Positions 9,440 through 11,407 of a DNA stretch of 11,407 bases are shown in pieces (position 1 is the stretch's first letter; each line of letters starts with the position of its first letter). The stretch covers positions 1 to 11,407 of the forward strand of contig JAFISE010000383.1 in the NCBI GenBank assembly GCA_022560025.1. Reading direction: 5' to 3'. Made by a program: the position numbers and the translations under genes. This stretch comes from Stagonosporopsis chrysanthemi. Taxonomy: Eukaryota; Ascomycota; Dothideomycetes; Pleosporales; Didymellaceae. The notes below the pieces were generated by a model. That model searched no databases and was not told the origin of the DNA. It saw only the letters and a program-made list of their open reading frames with translations.

Positions 9440-9621
9440 CTCCAAAATCCTGGACTTTCTCTGTGCCAGTTTCTTGAACCACTTGTAAGTCAGTCGTGCT
9501 GCTAAGAGCATCTTTGAAATTAACGCAAGGAAGCACTCCAGGGATCTCATGCTCAGGAAGACAGTTAGAATCCGTGCATTGAATCGGCGCAATAGAATTG
9601 ATATAACGACTATAGGATTTT

Positions 9622-10659
9622 TCAGATCTTGTCTGATTGGTCAAAATCGTATGCATTGCCGAACGGCCGATCAAGGTAGTCCTTGAGTATCTGCTCTTTC
9701 GAGACGTAAGAAGCAGCAACTTCCAACCCCCCCGTCTTATCAAGATGTAAGTGGTCCTTAACATCGTCCGAGAACTCAATCACCATCTGGTTTCGGTACC
9801 ATGGTGCAAAATGGACTTCTTGTAGTCAGGCGATGTCATGCGATTCGTGTGTCACTTGGACTTACTCATCGCAAGCATGACCCGAAACTCAGCAGTATAG
9901 TTAGGCTTTCTCCCATGCCAGAGGCGAAGATCGCGCACAATGATACTGCCCTTCTTAATAATCGCCTGGCAGGGGCCACGGACGACTCTTCTGGCTTCGA
10001 GAAGGTCCTTCTTGATTCTCCCACTGGCTCGCTCGCCGTGCGCACCTTCCTGGTCGGCAATAGTGGTACTAGTGTGAGTACCGGGCCATATTTCTAATGG
10101 GATCAGCACCTTGACTTTGAACAGTCAAGCACAATAACTGACCTGTGGATCCGTTCTCAGGTGTCATCGTTACCAAAGGCATATTGACGACTGATGCAAA
10201 CGGTATCGAGAGATAATCGAAGTCTGCATCGTTGTGGATTGGCTGGGAAGCGGGTGGCGAGTCTTCCGTCGGAGGAAGGGCAGTATTGCCCGACATGAAG
10301 CGCAACACTGGACGGGGACCAATGTTGGTAGAGGTGGCTTGTGTCACAATGGCATCTGAATGTCATAGGCTTGCTTGGCTCACTGAACCCCACATCACGG
10401 ATTGGTGTTACTTGCTCGTGTATATAGAACTGCTGTACCATTCTGCGGTCATGGGAGGATCTTGTTGGATGTTCCCCTTGTTGTAGTTGAAAGGGCTTTC
10501 TTTTCTTGACTGCAAGTGGTATGCATCTTGGAGCATTTTTTCATTTAAGACGTTAACGACCTTGTGGTCGACCACATTTTCCAGCACAACAAGGCCGTCA
10601 CGGTTTAGAGCACGGACTGCTATGTCGATATTATGTTGTCCAAGATGGCCTTCGTGCAC
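9622..10659 (-). CDS. Phytanoyl-CoA dioxygenase (PhyH) family protein, 5' end unresolved
   Basis: Non-haem Fe(II)/2-oxoglutarate-dependent dioxygenase, predicted to hydroxylate or oxidise a small substrate that cannot be named. Exons: from upstream to 10416, 10355-10143, 10093-9866 and 9815-9622. Introns are 60, 49 and 50 nt; the first is GC-AG, the others GTCAGT and GTAAGT with CTGAT/CTGAC branch sites. From codon 10659 the product is 292 aa. Counting from there, metal ligands are His122 and Asp124 (HNDAD) and His212 (LWHG); Arg223 (FRVMLAM) should bind 2-oxoglutarate. Supporting blocks are SPFNYNKGNIQQDPPM, FMSGNTALPPTE, VTMTPENGST, EGAHGERASGR and the terminal PFGNAYDF. Everything downstream of the first exon is intact. 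The frame stays open 5' to about 10789 (Ser/Pro-rich) but contains no ATG; codon 10659 itself is GTG. A 5' exon, a non-AUG start, or a one-base loss at the start codon are all possible. Confidence 0.88.
10356..10415 (-). other. GC-AG intron in the PhyH gene
   Basis: The first visible PhyH intron starts GCAAGT (revcomp of 10410-10415), the optimal consensus for the minor GC donor class, and ends TTCAG at 10356. Both ends are phase 1. The join gives IYTNAIVTQ and keeps the protein in register with the expected family spacing. No GT donor gives an in-frame join without losing about five residues. Confidence 0.75.
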
Positions 10660-10789
10660 TTCTGATGCCGAGGGGACGATGGAAACGGGAGTAGAGGGCA
10701 GAGACCTACTGGGGCTTGGGGATAGCGATGAGCTATTGTGGAACTTGTTCGAAGCGAGCAGCGAGGGAGATCTTATATAACAGTCAGAC
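10660..10789 (-). promoter_or_regulatory. 5' region of the PhyH gene with TATA-like element
   Basis: This frame-open, ATG-less stretch precedes PhyH codon 10659 and encodes a Ser/Pro-rich string (SSSLSPSPSRSLPSTPVS). A TTATATAA palindrome at 10773-10780 is a good TATA candidate and lies about 40 bp before AATAGC (10737-10732), where an ATG would be expected. The first ATG further upstream on this strand that opens a plausible short peptide is at 10890-10888. Confidence 0.4.
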
Positions 10790-10918
10790 GATCAGATATT
10801 GCGTGCTTGAATTCGTCCAATCCACATATTCTGTGTTGGTAGTACTTGTCAAAGCCAGCGACCTTTTGGTGCGACCTTATTGGTACTCATTGCCGAAGGT
10901 ATTAGTGAGGGCTTCCAA

Positions 10919-11010
10919 AGAGGTGATCTCGGCTACACTAGCCCATAATAGGCTAGAGTGAGTGATCATTGATGTAATCTAGAGGTCGTCAGCTTCGGTA
11001 ACACTAGCCA
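10919..11010. repeat. Imperfect direct repeat and small palindrome upstream of PhyH
   Basis: The 9-mer ACACTAGCC occurs at 10935-10943 and 11001-11009, each preceded by AGAGGT at 10919-10924 and 10981-10986, so two diverged copies of a unit of roughly 25-30 bp. The first copy also forms a hairpin, CTAGCC-N7-GGCTAG, at 10938-10956. The position upstream of PhyH would suit regulatory sites, but the function is unknown. Confidence 0.5.
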
Positions 11011-11076
11011 CACACGGCCTATATCAGGAACTAACTTCGAAGAGGGCGAAGTAGAAGCAATGGCCTTTAACTTTAT

Positions 11077-11407
11077 CTACAATTTGGTTTTACGGAGTCT
11101 CAGTCGTCGCGTGCTTGATCGCGTTCTTTGATTCTTCTTCCAGTGATCTCGCAGATTGATGATGATATCATTCACGGGCCAACCAGTTGCAACACTGCAT
11201 TCGGAGAGCAGTGTCTCAAGTGCTTGACAGTGTGGCTGGGACTGCAGATAACACCCACCTACGTGATCAGCCCTTCTTACAAATGAAACGTTAGAGGTTG
11301 ATAGGCTTACTGTCGCAGTCGAATGCAATTTCATGTATTCTGCTATTCTGTTGTTGTGTTGTTCTTCTCCGCTCTGCACGAAGCAGCAGTCGGGTCTATT
11401 TACATGA
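11077..11407 (-). CDS. 3' part of an unrecognised gene running off the window
   Basis: I do not recognise this protein. The frame is open from the window edge to a TAG at 11079-11077. A probable 69-nt intron (11310-11242; donor GTAAGC, acceptor CTGCAG, a CTGAT branch-like motif, phase 0 at both ends) would remove an atypical segment and join MKLHSTAT to SQPHCQALETLLSEC. The last exon (11241-11077, 54 aa) contains HCQALETLLSECSVATGWP, then an Asp-Ile-Ile-Ile-Asn-Leu stretch, and ends in a very basic tail (KKNQRTRSSTRRLRLRKTK) that could be nuclear-targeting. The Cys/Leu pattern loosely recalls the C-terminal region of AflR-like regulators, but this is not enough for a call. The 5' end lies outside the window. 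Confidence 0.35.
   Translation of the reverse strand, partial: HVNRPDCCFVQSGEEQHNNRIAEYMKLHSTATVSLSTSNVSFVRRADHVGGCYLQSQPHCQALETLLSECSVATGWPVNDIIINLRDHWKKNQRTRSSTRRLRLRKTKL

Noticed and set aside
9402..9779. 125-codon minus-strand frame overlapping the PhyH 3' end
   Set aside because: The PhyH last exon in another frame carries the conserved C-terminal sequence and a proper stop at 9622-9624.

Overview
The window looks like nuclear DNA of a filamentous ascomycete (Pezizomycotina). The genes are split by short introns (45-101 nt) with GTAAGT/GTATGT/GTCAGT-type donors and CTGAC/CTAAC-like branch sites. The families are typical of that group: a fungal nitrilase, a Pth11-like seven-helix 'rhodopsin-domain' protein, a 14-helix DHA2 drug efflux pump, a fungal PhyH dioxygenase and a fungal transcription-factor relic. 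The closest genus cannot be told from the sequence.

Layout. Bases 1-162 are an almost pure G tract (possible contig-end or sequencing artefact). A weak two-exon small ORF (464-836, minus) follows directly after, and in frame with, the stop of an intact nitrilase (840-1934, minus, 2 exons, 343 aa, Glu-Lys-Cys triad). A 446-bp divergent promoter with a palindrome separates it from a seven-helix membrane protein (2381 to about 3839, plus, about 6 exons). Next comes the decayed C-terminal part of a fungal-specific transcription factor (4207-4709, minus), then a complete DHA2-type MFS exporter (4968-6879, minus, 2 exons, 619 aa). About 2.7 kb without a recognisable gene follows; it contains one 11-bp perfect inverted repeat. 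A phytanoyl-CoA dioxygenase-family enzyme (9622-10659 and further 5', minus, 4 exons) comes next, with a GC-AG intron and no visible ATG. The window ends in the 3' part of an unrecognised minus-strand gene that runs off the edge (11077-11407).

Together. An oxidative enzyme (PhyH), a nitrile-processing enzyme, an efflux pump, a membrane sensor-like protein and the remains of a regulator form an accessory set of the sort found at the edges of fungal secondary-metabolite or detoxification loci. No backbone enzyme (PKS, NRPS, terpene synthase) is in the window, so a pathway is only a hypothesis. Exon joins were worked out by hand from reading phase, splice signals and family conservation; none was checked by alignment or RNA data.
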